Assembly: GCF_011326735.1 (NCBI RefSeq)
Contig: NZ_JAANCN010000003.1
Location: 214,115 to 278,114 of the forward strand
Direction of reading: 5' to 3'
DNA length: 64,000 nucleotides
From: Phycicoccus endophyticus
GTDB lineage: Bacteria; Actinomycetota; Actinomycetes; Actinomycetales; Dermatophilaceae
The notes beneath the pieces were generated by a model, which saw only the letters and a program-made list of their open reading frames with translations, made no database searches and had not been told where the DNA came from. Numbering within the stretch: the stretch's first letter is position 1; each line of letters opens with the position of its first letter. Shown one piece after another: positions 41,144-49,217 of this stretch. Made by a program: the position numbers and the translations under genes.

Positions 41144-42288
41144 GGCCGTGGATTCTGCCACCCCCTCTCGATCGCGACCTCGTTGACCGAGCGCACCGGG
41201 CGGCGCAGGAAGGCCGCCGCCGACACCTCCCAGCCCGCGAGACCGGGCACCGTCCCCCGCGGCGCGTCCTGCGCCGCCCGCACCGTGGACTCGTACTCGC
41301 CCAGGGCGTGCCGGCCGGGGTCGGTGGCCGGCCCGTCGCCGACCCGCAGGGTCAGCCACGAGGCGCGGGCGGGGTTGGGCGTGAGGTCGAGCGTCGGCAC
41401 CGGGTCGTCCGCGTGCTCGACCGAGAGCACCCGGACGCGCTCCGGGACGGCGAAGACCCCGACGGGCGCTCCCGTCGTCAGGACGTGGGTCACCCGGTGT
41501 GTCGAGCCGAAGTCGGGGTCGGCGGCGATGGCGGCCGCGTGGATGCCGCCCTGGCTGTGCCCGACGAGCAGCACCGGCTCGCCGGCGACACGCGCGGCAC
41601 CGACTCCCCGGCGCCGGGCCGATGCCCGCATCGCCGCGTCGAGCGCCGCCGTGACCCCTGCGGCGGCCAGCGTCGCGTCCCCGGTGACCGACCGGACGTC
41701 GGCCGTCAGGTCGAAGGGGTTGGCCCCCGCCCGCGGGGACCACGTCTGGGTGCCGGGGACGGCGACCACCCAGGCCGACCCACCCCCCGGGTCGGCGACC
41801 TCGACGACCCGCACCCGGCCGCCGTCCAGCCCCTCACCGAGGGCCACGAGGTCGGCCGGCCGCTGCACCGGGGCGGGTGACCACGTCGGAGCAACCCGGC
41901 GCAGCACCGGGTGCGCCCCGGACTCCTCGAACAGCCCGGCGCGACCGGCGGCGTCGGCCCCCGAGTGCACGCCGGCGAGGACCGACGCGGCCGCCTCCTC
42001 GACCTCGGCGTAGGCCCGCGCCGCCACCCGCAGCCGCACCGCGAGGGCGTCGAGCGCCAGGGCCTCACCCCACAGCCCGGCCGGCCCGACGAGGCGCAGC
42101 CCGTCGCCTTCGAGCCGCACCCAGGCCGCGAGCAGGCCGAGGTCCCCGACGGTGGCCACGCCCGGTGAGCGGCACCGGGTGAGCGCCCCGCCGACGCTCT
42201 CCCCCTGCGCGCGCAGCTCCTCCGCCCCGAGAGACAGCCGCTGGGCCGCCGCGAGCAGCGCCGCCGAGCGGACCGCCACCCGGGTCAC
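41140..42288 (-). CDS. Alpha/beta-hydrolase-fold protein with WXG100/EspA-like helical N-terminus
   Basis: 382 residues. Residues 1-115 are Ala/Leu-rich helices resembling type VII secretion substrates. The rest looks like an alpha/beta hydrolase: nucleophile elbow LLVGHSQGGIHAAAI (Ser245), a likely acid at Asp295 or Asp296 in VEHADDPVPTLD, and His327 in PGRHALGEY. No signal peptide is present. GTG at 42288 overlaps the stop of the small WXG gene by GTGA, and its own stop overlaps menD. Two readings compete. It could be a lipase/esterase-type cargo with the WXG protein, or a hydrolase recruited for the MenH step, as a hydrolase gene occupies the place next to menD in M. tuberculosis (Rv0554). 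I favour the first. Confidence 0.6.
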   Translation of the reverse strand: MTRVAVRSAALLAAAQRLSLGAEELRAQGESVGGALTRCRSPGVATVGDLGLLAAWVRLEGDGLRLVGPAGLWGEALALDALAVRLRVAARAYAEVEEAAASVLAGVHSGADAAGRAGLFEESGAHPVLRRVAPTWSPAPVQRPADLVALGEGLDGGRVRVVEVADPGGGSAWVVAVPGTQTWSPRAGANPFDLTADVRSVTGDATLAAAGVTAALDAAMRASARRRGVGAARVAGEPVLLVGHSQGGIHAAAIAADPDFGSTHRVTHVLTTGAPVGVFAVPERVRVLSVEHADDPVPTLDLTPNPARASWLTLRVGDGPATDPGRHALGEYESTVRAAQDAPRGTVPGLAGWEVSAAAFLRRPVRSVNEVAIERGWQNPRP

Positions 42289-42593
42289 GACGCCCGCCCG
42301 ACCTCGTCGCCGGAGGCCTCCGCCACCGCCCGAGCCAGCGCGCGCACCGACGCACCGAGCCAGCCGAGCTCGTCCTGCAGGGCGGCCAGCCGGGCCGAGC
42401 GGTCCTCGACGGCGGCGCGGTACCGGTCCGCCGCGGGCCCCTCCCACCAGGCGGTCGCGGCCCGCCCGAGGGAGGCCCGGCGCAGCGCGACGACCTCCGC
42501 CGCGGCCTCGACCCGCGCGGCGAGGCGCTCCAGCTCCACGGCCTCCACGGGCCCTCCCTCCGACGTCGACGGCGCTCCCGCCGAGGGCTCCAT
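42285..42593 (-). CDS. WXG100-like small helical protein
   Basis: 102 residues, almost all helical, with the turn AWWEGPAADRYRAAVEDR near residue 48: a W-x-G between two helices, as in ESAT-6/WXG100 proteins. The second helix (RLAALQDELGWLGASVRALA) fits the same fold. It ends by overlapping the hydrolase gene by GTGA. The ATG at 42593 lacks a strong ribosome-binding site. A classical C-terminal YxxxD/E secretion signal is not obvious. No ESX core genes are in the window, so secretion is only suggested by fold and pairing. Confidence 0.6.
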   Translation of the reverse strand: MEPSAGAPSTSEGGPVEAVELERLAARVEAAAEVVALRRASLGRAATAWWEGPAADRYRAAVEDRSARLAALQDELGWLGASVRALARAVAEASGDEVGRAS

Positions 42594-42687
42594 GCCACCC
42601 CCGGCCGCGCCCGGCCACCAGGGCGGGCAACGCGGATGTGGACGGACGGCACCGGAGCCGGCGCCTGTGGACGCACCCCCGGCGACC

Positions 42688-42693
42688 TACCCT
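42688..42693 (+). promoter_or_regulatory. Putative leaderless -10 box of the mycothione reductase gene
   Basis: TACCCT, seven bases before the ATG at 42701. It fits TANNNT at leaderless spacing, and no ribosome-binding site precedes the ATG. The rest of the 107-base divergent gap toward the WXG gene holds nothing else clear. Confidence 0.45.
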
Positions 42694-42700
42694 GAGCCCC

Positions 42701-44098
42701 ATGCCCCACCACGACCTCGTCATCATCGGCAGCGGCTCGGGCAACTCCCTGCTCACGCCGCAGCTCGAGGGCTTGGACGTCGCCATCGTCGAGAAGGGCA
42801 CCTTCGGGGGCACCTGCCTCAACGTCGGGTGCATCCCGACGAAGATGTTCGTCGTGCCGGCCGACCGGGTGGTCGACGCCCAGGACGCCCACCGCCTCGG
42901 GGTCACCTTCGACCCGCCGTCCGTCGACTGGCCGGCCATCCGCGACCGGATCTTCGCTCGGATCGACCCGATCTCCCGCGGCGGTGAGGAGTACCGGCAG
43001 GGCCAGGACGGCGTCACCCTCTACCGCACCCGGGCCCGGTTCACCGGCCCGCGGAGGCTCGTGCTGGACACCGGCGAGGAGCTGACCGCCGAGCGCATGG
43101 TCGTCGCCGCGGGCAGCCGCGCGGTGGGTCTGGCCGTCGAGGGGCTGACCGGCCCCGACCCGGACCGCGGCGTGCACACCTCGGACACCGTGATGCGCAT
43201 GGCGTCCCTGCCGACGCGGATGGCGGTGGTCGGCGGCGGCTTCGTCGCGTGCGAGATGGCCCACGTCCTCGCCGGCCTCGGCGTCCACGTCACCCAGGTG
43301 CAGCGCTCCCCCCGGCTGCTCATGGCCGAGGAGTACGAGGTCTCCGAGCGGTACACCGAGGCCGCCCGCCACCGCTACGACCTGCGCCTGTCGAGCACGG
43401 TGACCCGGGCCGAGCACGTGGCCGGGGTGTGGCGCCTGGAGACCGAGGAACCCGAGGGGCACGCGCACGTCGAGGCCGAGGCGGTGCTCCTGGCCGTCGG
43501 GCGACGCCCGAACAGCGACCTCGTCGACGCCGCCGCGGGCGGCCTGGACACCCACCCCGACGGTCGGCTCGTCGTCGACGCCCAGCAGCGCACGAGCGTG
43601 CCGAAGGTGTGGGCGCTCGGGGACGTCAGCTCGGCGCACCAGCTCAAGCACGTCGCCAACCACGAGGCGCGCAGGGTCGCGCACAACCTGGCCGTCGACC
43701 TCGGCCGGGTCGAAGGGGCCCCGTGGGAGGAGGACGGGCGCCCCGTGCCGCACGCCGTCTTCGGGCACCCCCAGGTGGCCTCCTTCGGCCCGACTGCCGC
43801 CCAGCTGCATTCGGCGGGAACCGAGTTCGTCACCTACACCCAGAAGGTCGGCGACGTCGCGTACGGGTGGGCCCTCGAGGACACCACCGGCGTCCTCACG
43901 GTGCACGCCAGCCCGGACGGCCGCATCCTCGCGGCGCACATGGCCGGCCCGCACGCGTCCACCGTCATCCAGCCCCTCATCCAGGCGGTGAGCCTCGGCC
44001 AGCACGCCCACGAGGTCGCCCGGGGCCAGTACTGGATCCACCCGGCGCTCGCCGAGGTCGTCGAGAACGCCCTGCTCGGGCTGCCCCTCGGCTCCTGA
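42701..44098 (+). CDS. mtr: Mycothione reductase / dihydrolipoamide dehydrogenase-like flavoprotein
   Basis: 465-residue pyridine nucleotide-disulfide oxidoreductase. The FAD motif LVIIGSGSGNSLL is at the N-terminus, and the redox disulfide lies in FGGTCLNVGCIPTKMFV near residue 45. RMAVVGGGFVACEMAHVLAG is the NADPH motif. The C-terminal dimer domain carries the catalytic His-Glu region YWIHPALAEVVENAL. The GSGSGN start and lack of lipoyl-type features favour mycothione reductase, which keeps mycothiol reduced. It is convergent with menC and separated from it by a hairpin. Confidence 0.8.
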   Translation: MPHHDLVIIGSGSGNSLLTPQLEGLDVAIVEKGTFGGTCLNVGCIPTKMFVVPADRVVDAQDAHRLGVTFDPPSVDWPAIRDRIFARIDPISRGGEEYRQGQDGVTLYRTRARFTGPRRLVLDTGEELTAERMVVAAGSRAVGLAVEGLTGPDPDRGVHTSDTVMRMASLPTRMAVVGGGFVACEMAHVLAGLGVHVTQVQRSPRLLMAEEYEVSERYTEAARHRYDLRLSSTVTRAEHVAGVWRLETEEPEGHAHVEAEAVLLAVGRRPNSDLVDAAAGGLDTHPDGRLVVDAQQRTSVPKVWALGDVSSAHQLKHVANHEARRVAHNLAVDLGRVEGAPWEEDGRPVPHAVFGHPQVASFGPTAAQLHSAGTEFVTYTQKVGDVAYGWALEDTTGVLTVHASPDGRILAAHMAGPHASTVIQPLIQAVSLGQHAHEVARGQYWIHPALAEVVENALLGLPLGS

Positions 44099-44114
44099 GG
44101 ACGCCGCCGCGAGC

Positions 44115-44135
44115 GCGGGCCGGGCCGGAGCCCGC
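44115..44135. terminator. Possible bidirectional hairpin between mtr and menC
   Basis: GCGGGC at 44115-44120 pairs with GCCCGC at 44130-44135 across a nine-base loop, in the 49-base gap between the convergent stops of mtr and menC. The stem is short but GC-only. There is no strong T-run. Confidence 0.4.
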
Positions 44136-44147
44136 ACGGGGTCTTGG

Positions 44148-45146
44148 TCAGCGACCGCGGTCGGGCAGGTGCTCGTAGGCGGCGGCGACCCGCTCGCGCC
44201 ACCACGCGTCGCGCTCGGGTGCGGCGGCCCATCGCTGCAGCAGGCCCTCGTCGGCGCCGACCCGGCGGACCGGCAGCGAGCCGGAGGCGGGCACCATCGG
44301 GTCGGTTGCGACGTCCCCGCCGAGCAGGGCCACCGTCCCCAGCCCACAGGCGAACTCGAGGTCGGGAAGGGCCGCGGCGAGGGCCACGCCGCCGGCGATG
44401 CCCACGCTCGTGTCGAGCGCCGAGGAGACGACCGCGGGCAGCCCGCACTGCTCGACGATGCCGAGGGCCGCACGGACGCCGCCTAGGGGGGAGACCTTGA
44501 CGACGACGACGTCGGCGGCGCCGAGCTCGCGCACCCGCAGCGGGTCGGCGGCCTTGCGGATGGACTCGTCGGCCGCCACCCGGACCTCCAGGCCCCGCCG
44601 GGCCAGCAGCCTCCGCAGGTCGCGCAGCTCGACGGCCGTGTTGCACGGCTGCTCGGCGTACTCCAGGTCGTAGCGCGCCAGCCTGCCGAGCGCATCGGCA
44701 GCGTCCTCGACCGACCAGGCCCCGTTGGCGTCGACCCGGACCCGGCCACCGCGGCCCAGGCCCGCCCGGACGGCCGCGACCCGGGCGAGGTCGTCCGCGA
44801 GCCCCTGCCCGCGCTCGGCCACCTTGACCTTGGCCGTCGTGCAGCCGGGGAAGCGCCCGAGGACCGCCGGGACCTCATCGGCGGGCACCGCGGGCACGGT
44901 GGCGTTGACCGGCACCACGTCGCGCACCGGCGTCGGGAGGCCGTCGTACGCGGCCTCGAGCGCCGCGGCCAGCCACCGGGATGCCTCGGGAGCGCCGTAC
45001 TCGAGGAAAGGGGCGAACTCCCCCCACCCGGCCGGCCCCTGCACGAGCGCGGCCTCGCGCACCCGCACGCCGCGGAAGGGCACCCGCATCGGGATGGCGA
45101 CGACACGCAGCCCGGCGAGGATCTCCTCCAGCGGCGGTGCGGTCAC
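44148..45146 (-). CDS. menC: o-Succinylbenzoate synthase
   Basis: 332-residue enolase-superfamily enzyme that dehydrates SHCHC to o-succinylbenzoate. The K-x-K catalytic motif is in TTAKVKVAERG near residue 113. Metal ligands lie in RVRVDANGAWS, LEYAEQPC and VAADESIRKAADP, and VVVKVSPLGGVRAAL holds the second lysine. GTG at 45146 is chosen because six bases before it lies TACGGT, a leaderless-type -10; upstream in-frame codons are intergenic. It is divergent from menB with a 95-base gap. Confidence 0.9.
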   Translation of the reverse strand: MTAPPLEEILAGLRVVAIPMRVPFRGVRVREAALVQGPAGWGEFAPFLEYGAPEASRWLAAALEAAYDGLPTPVRDVVPVNATVPAVPADEVPAVLGRFPGCTTAKVKVAERGQGLADDLARVAAVRAGLGRGGRVRVDANGAWSVEDAADALGRLARYDLEYAEQPCNTAVELRDLRRLLARRGLEVRVAADESIRKAADPLRVRELGAADVVVVKVSPLGGVRAALGIVEQCGLPAVVSSALDTSVGIAGGVALAAALPDLEFACGLGTVALLGGDVATDPMVPASGSLPVRRVGADEGLLQRWAAAPERDAWWRERVAAAYEHLPDRGR

Positions 45147-45152
45147 GCGTCC

Positions 45153-45158
45153 ACCGTA
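45153..45158 (-). promoter_or_regulatory. Putative leaderless -10 box of menC
   Basis: TACGGT on the minus strand, six bases before the menC GTG. It fits TANNNT at leaderless spacing. It faces the menB promoter across the short divergent gap. Confidence 0.45.
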
Positions 45159-45229
45159 GGCGGGCCCGTCCGGCACGTCGCTCGCCGGTGACCGTCTTCA
45201 CCCCGCTCCGGGGCCGAGCGCCCGGCCGT

Positions 45230-45235
45230 TAGCCT
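45230..45235 (+). promoter_or_regulatory. Putative leaderless -10 box of menB
   Basis: TAGCCT, six bases before the menB GTG at 45242. It fits TANNNT at leaderless spacing; there is no ribosome-binding site. A -35 box is not evident. Confidence 0.5.
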
Positions 45236-45241
45236 TGCGGC

Positions 45242-46183
45242 GTGACGGCGATCGACGGCGTGAGCGAGACCTTCGACCCCTCGGCGTGGCAGGAGGTCCC
45301 CGGCTTCGAGGACCTCACCGACGTCACCTACCACCGCGCGGTCGGCCTCGGCTGCGTCCGGGTGGCCTTCGACCGGCCCGAGGTGCTCAACGCCTTCCGC
45401 CCGCACACCGTCGACGAGCTCTACCGCGTCCTCGACCACGCCCGCCGCACCCCGGACGTCGGCGTCGTGCTGCTCACCGGCAACGGCCCCGGGCCCGCAG
45501 GGACCGGCGCCGAGGGGGCGTGGGCCTTCTGCTCCGGCGGCGACCAGCGCATCCGCGGGCGCTCGGGCTACCAGTACGCCGAGGACGAGACGGCCGACAC
45601 CGTCGACGCCCTGCGCACCAAGGCCGAGGGCGGGCGGCTGCACATCCTCGAGGTCCAGCGCCTCATCCGCACGATGCCCAAGGTCGTCGTCGCCGTGGTC
45701 GGCGGCTGGGCGGCCGGTGGCGGGCACAGCCTCCACGTCGTGTGCGACCTGACCATCGCCTCCCGCGAGCAGGCCCGGTTCAAGCAGACCGACGCCGACG
45801 TCGGGTCCTTCGACGGCGGTTACGGGTCGGCCTACCTCGCCCGGATGGTCGGCCAGAAGCGGGCCCGCGAGATCTTCTTCCTCGGGCGGACGTACTCCGC
45901 CGAGGACATGGCGCGGATGGGCGCGGTCAACCTCGTCGCCGACCACGCCACCCTCGAGGCGGAGGCGCTCACCGTGGCGCGTGAGGTCATGGGCAAGTCG
46001 CCGCAGGCGCAGCGGATGCTCAAGTTCGCCTTCAACCTCGTCGACGACGGGCTCATGGGTCAGCAGGTCTTCGCCGGCGAGGCCACCCGGCTGGCGTACA
46101 TGACCGACGAGGCCGTCGAGGGGCGCGACCAGTTCCTCGAGAAGCGCGACCCCGACTGGTCACCGTTCCCCTGGTACTTCTGA
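45242..46183 (+). CDS. menB: 1,4-Dihydroxy-2-naphthoyl-CoA synthase
   Basis: 313-residue crotonase-fold enzyme closing the naphthoquinone ring from o-succinylbenzoyl-CoA. AFCSGGDQRIRGRSGY is the MenB-specific loop. VAVVGGWAAGGGHSLHVVCD forms the oxyanion-hole region, and DVGSFDGGYGSAYLARMVG carries the active-site Asp and Tyr. It ends DPDWSPFPWYF as usual for the family. The N-terminal ~30 residues are longer than in E. coli but normal for actinobacteria. Confidence 0.95.
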   Translation: MTAIDGVSETFDPSAWQEVPGFEDLTDVTYHRAVGLGCVRVAFDRPEVLNAFRPHTVDELYRVLDHARRTPDVGVVLLTGNGPGPAGTGAEGAWAFCSGGDQRIRGRSGYQYAEDETADTVDALRTKAEGGRLHILEVQRLIRTMPKVVVAVVGGWAAGGGHSLHVVCDLTIASREQARFKQTDADVGSFDGGYGSAYLARMVGQKRAREIFFLGRTYSAEDMARMGAVNLVADHATLEAEALTVAREVMGKSPQAQRMLKFAFNLVDDGLMGQQVFAGEATRLAYMTDEAVEGRDQFLEKRDPDWSPFPWYF

Positions 46184-46236
46184 GCGCGCACCCCCGTCGG
46201 AGCCCGCGCCCGGCCCGCCGAGCCGTCGGCGCGTGA

Positions 46237-46260
46237 GCCGGCCTCGGGGACCCGGCCGGC
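46237..46260. terminator. Possible hairpin between menB and the convergent helical-protein gene
   Basis: GCCGGCC at 46237-46243 pairs with GGCCGGC at 46254-46260 across a ten-base loop. It lies in the 80-base gap between the convergent stops at 46183 and 46264. It has no T-run, so confidence is modest. Confidence 0.4.
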
Positions 46261-46263
46261 GGC

Positions 46264-46719
46264 TCAGCCCGAGCCGCCGATGTCGACGTCGTACGCGGCG
46301 TGGATGAGGTCGGACCCGCGCTGCCGGTGCCGCACCAGCCGCCCGATGAGCCGGGTCGCCGCCTCCCGGTGCTCCTGGACCGCCGTCGCCCCCGGCACCC
46401 CCTCGTCCCGCTCGCCGAGCAGCCGGTCGACCTCGGCGAGCAGCTCGGCGTGGTCGGTGAGCTGCGCCTGCACCCCCGCCGACAGCCGTGGTTCCCGCTC
46501 CCGCAGGTCGGCGTAGAGGCCGTCGGGAGCCTCGGTGAGGTCGACGTGGTCGCGCAGGTCGTGGGCGAGCTCGGTGAGGGCGGCCCTGACCCGTCGGCGC
46601 CAGACCGACCCGAGCCCGACCGGCAGGGCGAGGGCCGCGTCGAGCGCCGCCATCGACTCCCCGAGCTCGGCCCGGTGGGCGCGCACGCGCTCCAGGTGGC
46701 GGGCGAAGGACTCGTCCAT
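46264..46719 (-). CDS. Small helical His-rich protein, possibly hemerythrin-like
   Basis: 151 residues, all helical by appearance. Histidines are spaced along the helices (HLERVRAHRAEL, ELAHDLRDHVDLTE, QLTDHAELL, QEHREAATRL, RHRQRGSDLIHAAYDVDIGG). This resembles hemerythrin HHE proteins, but I cannot place the full H-HxxxE-HxxxH ligand set, so the call is tentative. ATG at 46719 has AGGAGG five bases upstream and is chosen over the ATG at 46743. It lies between menB and menE but on the other strand. If it binds a di-iron centre it could sense oxygen or redox state; this is speculation. Confidence 0.45.
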   Translation of the reverse strand: MDESFARHLERVRAHRAELGESMAALDAALALPVGLGSVWRRRVRAALTELAHDLRDHVDLTEAPDGLYADLREREPRLSAGVQAQLTDHAELLAEVDRLLGERDEGVPGATAVQEHREAATRLIGRLVRHRQRGSDLIHAAYDVDIGGSG

Positions 46720-46796
46720 GGCGCCTCCTCGCGACCCCGCCATCCTCGCGCCGATCGACGGTGGTGGCCAGCCCGCGGGTGCCGGTGTCCGGCTCC

Positions 46797-46802
46797 TACA
46801 GT
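46797..46802 (+). promoter_or_regulatory. Putative leaderless -10 box of menE
   Basis: TACAGT, six bases before the menE ATG at 46809. It fits TANNNT at leaderless spacing, with no ribosome-binding site in between. Confidence 0.5.
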
Positions 46803-46808
46803 GGCGGC

Positions 46809-47972
46809 ATGGACCTCGAGCCGCTGCCCGTCCCCGCCGGGCGGGCCGCCGTCGGCGTCCTGGAGCGGCTCCGGCGCGCCCTGGCCGGTGAGGGCGCCGT
46901 GCTCCCCCACCCGCCCGACTCGCCTCCCCCGGCCGTGCCCGAGCCCGTCGGCGCCCTGCCCGAGGACCTCGCCGTCGTCGTCGGGACCTCCGGATCGACC
47001 GGGTCGCCCAAGCTCGCCCTGCTCGGCTCGCAGGCGCTCGCGTCGAGCGCCCGTGCCACCCACGAGCGGCTCGGGGGCCCCGGGCAGTGGCTGCTCACCC
47101 TTCCGGCCCACCACGTCGCCGGCATCCAGGTCCTCCTGCGCAGCCTCGACGCCGGCAGCGAGCCGGTCACCACCGACCTCAGCGACGGCTTCACCCCGGC
47201 GGCGTTCACCGCCGCGGTCGGCCGGCTCGACCCCGGCCTGCGGGGCTACACCTCGCTCGTCCCCACCCAGCTGGTCCGCCTGCTCGCCGACGCCGCGGCG
47301 ACCCGGGCGCTCAGGGCGCTGCAGGGGGTGCTCGTCGGCGGTGCGGCCACGCCGCCGGCCCTGCGGCGACGGGCCGAACAGGCCGGGGTGACCCTGCACC
47401 TGACCTACGGGATGAGCGAGACCGCCGGCGGCTGCGTCTACGACGGCCTCCCCCTGACCGGGGCTCGCGTGCGGACCGACGACGAGGGGCGCGTGCACCT
47501 CGGCGGTGCGACGCTCGCGCACGGCTACCTCGGCCGTCCCGAGCTCACGGCACGCTCCTTCACGACCGACCCCGACGGCTCACGCTGGTTCCGCACCGAC
47601 GACGCGGGCCACGTCGACGACGCCGGTCGGCTGCACGTCGAGGGCCGGCTGGACGACCTGGTCAACACCGGCGGGATGAAGGTCGCGCCCCGCGGCGTCG
47701 AGGAGGCCGCGCTCGAGCACCTGCCCGGGGTGCTCGAGGCGGTGGCTGTCGCCACCCCCGACGCCGAGTGGGGCCAGGCGGTCAGCCTGCTCCTCGTCCC
47801 GGCGCCCGGGGCCCGGCCGCTCCCCCTGCCCGAGGTGCGCGAGCGCCTGCGGGGCCACCTGCCCGACCACGCCCTGCCCCGGCGGGTGGTCAGCGCCCCC
47901 GCGGTACCCCTGCGGGGCCCCGGCAAGCCGGACCGCGCCGCCGTCGCCGCGCTCTTCGCCGTGGGAGGATGA
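46809..47972 (+). CDS. menE: o-Succinylbenzoate-CoA ligase
   Basis: 387-residue adenylate-forming ligase, shorter than the 450-490 residues of many MenE proteins but close to mycobacterial ones. The P-loop is AVVVGTSGSTGSPKLALLG near residue 60, and the A5 motif is LTYGMSETAGGCVYDGLPL. WFRTDDAGHVDDAGRLHVEG and NTGGMKVAPRGVEEAAL are A7/A8, and GPGKPDRAAVAAL holds the catalytic lysine. It activates o-succinylbenzoate for MenB. PLDc_N and menA follow at 4 and 7 bases, forming an operon. Confidence 0.92.
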   Translation: MDLEPLPVPAGRAAVGVLERLRRALAGEGAVLPHPPDSPPPAVPEPVGALPEDLAVVVGTSGSTGSPKLALLGSQALASSARATHERLGGPGQWLLTLPAHHVAGIQVLLRSLDAGSEPVTTDLSDGFTPAAFTAAVGRLDPGLRGYTSLVPTQLVRLLADAAATRALRALQGVLVGGAATPPALRRRAEQAGVTLHLTYGMSETAGGCVYDGLPLTGARVRTDDEGRVHLGGATLAHGYLGRPELTARSFTTDPDGSRWFRTDDAGHVDDAGRLHVEGRLDDLVNTGGMKVAPRGVEEAALEHLPGVLEAVAVATPDAEWGQAVSLLLVPAPGARPLPLPEVRERLRGHLPDHALPRRVVSAPAVPLRGPGKPDRAAVAALFAVGG

Positions 47973-47976
47973 CGCC

Positions 47977-48288
47977 GTGCTGCGGTACCTGCCCTACCTC
48001 CTCAGCCTCGCGCTGACGGTCTACTGCCTCGTCGACGCCCTCCAGAGCGACGAGCTCGTCATCCGCAACCTGCCGAAGATCGCCTGGGTGCTGCTCGTCC
48101 TGCTCTTCCCGGTCGTCGGCCCGGTCGCCTGGCTCGTCGCCGGCCGGCCGGAGCGCTCGGCCTCGGCCCCCGCCGCCGGCCAGCAGCAGCGTTGGGAGGA
48201 CCACCGCCGCTCCCGCGACCGGCAGCAGCCGCCGCAGCGGCCACCGCGGGGCCCCGACGACGACCCCGACTTCCTCAAGGGACTCTGA
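47977..48288 (+). CDS. PLDc_N domain small membrane protein
   Basis: 103 residues. Two hydrophobic helices (YLLSLALTVYCLVDALQS and AWVLLVLLFPVVGPVAWLVAG) are joined by a short turn, the pattern of the phospholipase D N-terminal (PLDc_N) membrane domain. A Gln/Pro/Arg-rich cytosolic tail follows. No phospholipase catalytic motif is present. GTG at 47977 has GGGAGGATG upstream, which overlaps the end of menE. Function is unknown; its place between menE and menA is shared by other actinobacteria. Confidence 0.8.
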   Translation: MLRYLPYLLSLALTVYCLVDALQSDELVIRNLPKIAWVLLVLLFPVVGPVAWLVAGRPERSASAPAAGQQQRWEDHRRSRDRQQPPQRPPRGPDDDPDFLKGL

Positions 48289-48295
48289 GCGAGCG

Positions 48296-49180
48296 ATGGC
48301 CACCCCCTCCCAGTGGGTGGCGGGCGCCCGCCCGCGCACCCTGCCCGCCGCCGTCGCCCCTGTGGTCCTCGGGACCGCCGCAGCCGTGCGCGTCGGGGCC
48401 GCGCACGTCGGCCTCGCCGTGCTCGCGCTGCTCGTCGCGCTCGCCCTCCAGGTGGCGGTCAACTACGCCAACGACTACTCCGACGGCGTCCGCGGCACCG
48501 ACGAGGTGCGGGCCGGGCCGGTCCGGCTCGTCGGCCAGCGGCTCGCCGAGCCGCGGGTCGTCAAGCGCGCGGCCTTCGCGGCCTTCGGGGTCGCCGGCGT
48601 GGCGGGGCTCGCCCTCGTCGTGCTCTCGTCGGCCTGGGTGATGCTGCCTCTCGGCGCGCTCGCCGTCCTCGCCGCCTGGCGCTACACGGGGGGCACGAAC
48701 CCCTACGGCTACCGCGGCCTCGGCGAGGTGTACGTCTTCGTCTTCTTCGGGCTCATGGCCACGCTCGGGACCGAGTACACCCAGGCGGGCGCGGTGTCGT
48801 GGTTCGGGCTCGCCGGCGCGGTCGGTGTCGGTGCGGTCGCCTCGGCGATCCTCGTCGGGAACAACCTGCGCGACATCCCGACCGACACCGAGCACGGCAA
48901 GCGCACGCTCGCGGTGCGCCTCGGGGACGAGCGCACCCGCTCGCTCTACGTCGAGCTGCTCGGCGCCTCGGTGCTCGCGCTCGCCGTGATGGCCGCCTGG
49001 CAGCCGTGGGCGCTGCTCGGCCTGGTGGCAGCGCCCCTGGCCGCCCGCGGCGTGCGCGTCGTGCGCTCCGGGACGACGGGGCCCGCCCTCGTCCCGGTGA
49101 TCGCCTCGACGAGCCTGTACGAGGTGGCCTACGCGGTGCTCGTGCTCGCCGGCGTGGCAGTGGGCACCGCCCTGGGCTGA
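48296..49180 (+). CDS. menA: 1,4-Dihydroxy-2-naphthoate polyprenyltransferase
   Basis: 294-residue UbiA-family membrane prenyltransferase with about eight helices. The two aspartate motifs are VNYANDYSDGVRGTD near residue 57 and NNLRDIPTDTEHGKRTLAVR near residue 190. It attaches the polyprenyl chain made by the synthase at 17947-18975 to the naphthoate ring, giving demethylmenaquinone for MenG. The start ATG at 48296 follows the PLDc_N stop by seven bases. Confidence 0.94.
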   Translation: MATPSQWVAGARPRTLPAAVAPVVLGTAAAVRVGAAHVGLAVLALLVALALQVAVNYANDYSDGVRGTDEVRAGPVRLVGQRLAEPRVVKRAAFAAFGVAGVAGLALVVLSSAWVMLPLGALAVLAAWRYTGGTNPYGYRGLGEVYVFVFFGLMATLGTEYTQAGAVSWFGLAGAVGVGAVASAILVGNNLRDIPTDTEHGKRTLAVRLGDERTRSLYVELLGASVLALAVMAAWQPWALLGLVAAPLAARGVRVVRSGTTGPALVPVIASTSLYEVAYAVLVLAGVAVGTALG

Positions 49181-49217
49181 GCGCCGCCCCGGGGGCGCAG
49201 CCTCACCCGGTGGAGCC

